From Armatimonadota bacterium (GTDB lineage: Bacteria; Sysuimicrobiota; Sysuimicrobiia; Sysuimicrobiales; JACQTN01), in contig JACQTN010000441.1 in NCBI GenBank assembly GCA_016210785.1, positions 1 through 14,015 of the forward strand: DNA of 14,015 nucleotides, given 5' to 3'. Below are positions 13,836 through 14,015 of this stretch, one piece after another; position 1 is the stretch's first letter; each line of letters opens with the position of its first letter. Position numbers and translations under genes: made by a program. Under the pieces are notes generated by a model. The model saw only the letters and a list, made by a program, of their open reading frames with translations, was not told where the DNA came from and ran no database searches.

Positions 13836-14015
13836 ATGATCCTGCGCATGTCAGGTCTCGCCGGCAGTGCCGCCCGTTTTGCCGGGACCGCGGAGGCTTT
13901 GCGCGCCGAGGAGGACCTGGCCCGGCGGCTGGAAGCGATGGGCCTGGAGGTCGAGCGGCAGCCGTTCCGCTTCCTGGGGTGGGAGCGGGGGGCGGCCGAC
14001 CTGACGGTCGAGACG
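13836..14015 (+). CDS. N-terminus of a probable M28-type peptidase (cut by window edge)
   Basis: Sixty codons from ATG 13836, 10 nt after the dppC stop, run off the window. The start reads MILRMSGLAGSAARFAGTAE, then ALRAEEDLARRLEAMGLEVE and RQPFRF. The pattern T-x-A-x3-A-x-D-x-L-A-x2-L...GLEVE-x-Q-F is like the start of M28 aminopeptidases and related zinc exopeptidases, whose metal ligands lie later and are not visible. Position right behind a peptide importer fits a peptidase acting on imported substrate. GAGAAG upstream is a modest ribosome site. Family call is tentative. Confidence 0.5.
   Translation, partial: MILRMSGLAGSAARFAGTAEALRAEEDLARRLEAMGLEVERQPFRFLGWERGAADLTVET

Overview
The window is GC-rich, gene-dense bacterial DNA with strong G/C bias at third codon positions. 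It carries coenzyme F420 genes (cofC and cofD with an FMN nitroreductase), canonical dtd and hisS, an ECF sigma/RskA-type anti-sigma pair and a peptide-type ABC transporter. Together these suggest a soil, subsurface or thermophilic bacterium from a high-GC, F420-making lineage (Chloroflexota, Actinomycetota or one of the uncultured GC-rich phyla). I cannot place it more precisely from sequence alone.

Left part (1-7256). hisS (minus, cut by the window edge) diverges from an NDP-sugar nucleotidyltransferase gene (plus). Next comes a tightly packed minus-strand unit read from 6526 down to 2010: a GatC/AtzG-like small subunit, an amidase-signature hydrolase, a RibU-like ECF transporter S component, an FMN nitroreductase resembling the FbiB C-terminal domain, cofD and cofC. 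Gaps are 3, 25, 3, -4 and 14 nt, so this is probably one operon linking flavin supply with F420 assembly. dtd lies upstream of it on the same strand. If the operon arrived by insertion, it separates dtd from hisS, which are neighbours in many bacteria.

Middle part (7257-10365) looks like a scar zone. It holds interspersed repeats, an unrecognised minus-strand C-terminal coding fragment, an orphan HExxH protein, a decayed ABC-permease tail, the sigma/anti-sigma pair and a fragment of a group II intron maturase. A ~72-bp palindromic element occurs three times in the window (1856-1925, 6699-6770, 7299-7370), with base changes in one arm matched in the other. A second, unrelated repeat family occurs near all three copies.

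Right part (10366-14015, plus strand). This is an operon for a family 5 substrate-binding protein and two DppB/DppC permeases, followed by the start of a probable M28-type peptidase. No ATPase genes are inside the window. A widespread type of GC-rich palindromic repeat sits at the dppB/dppC junction and obscures the dppC start.

I see no tRNA, rRNA, CRISPR array, phage or complete insertion sequence. The strongest candidates for something undescribed are the covarying palindromic element with its companion repeat, and the amidase/RibU/nitroreductase/F420 operon.
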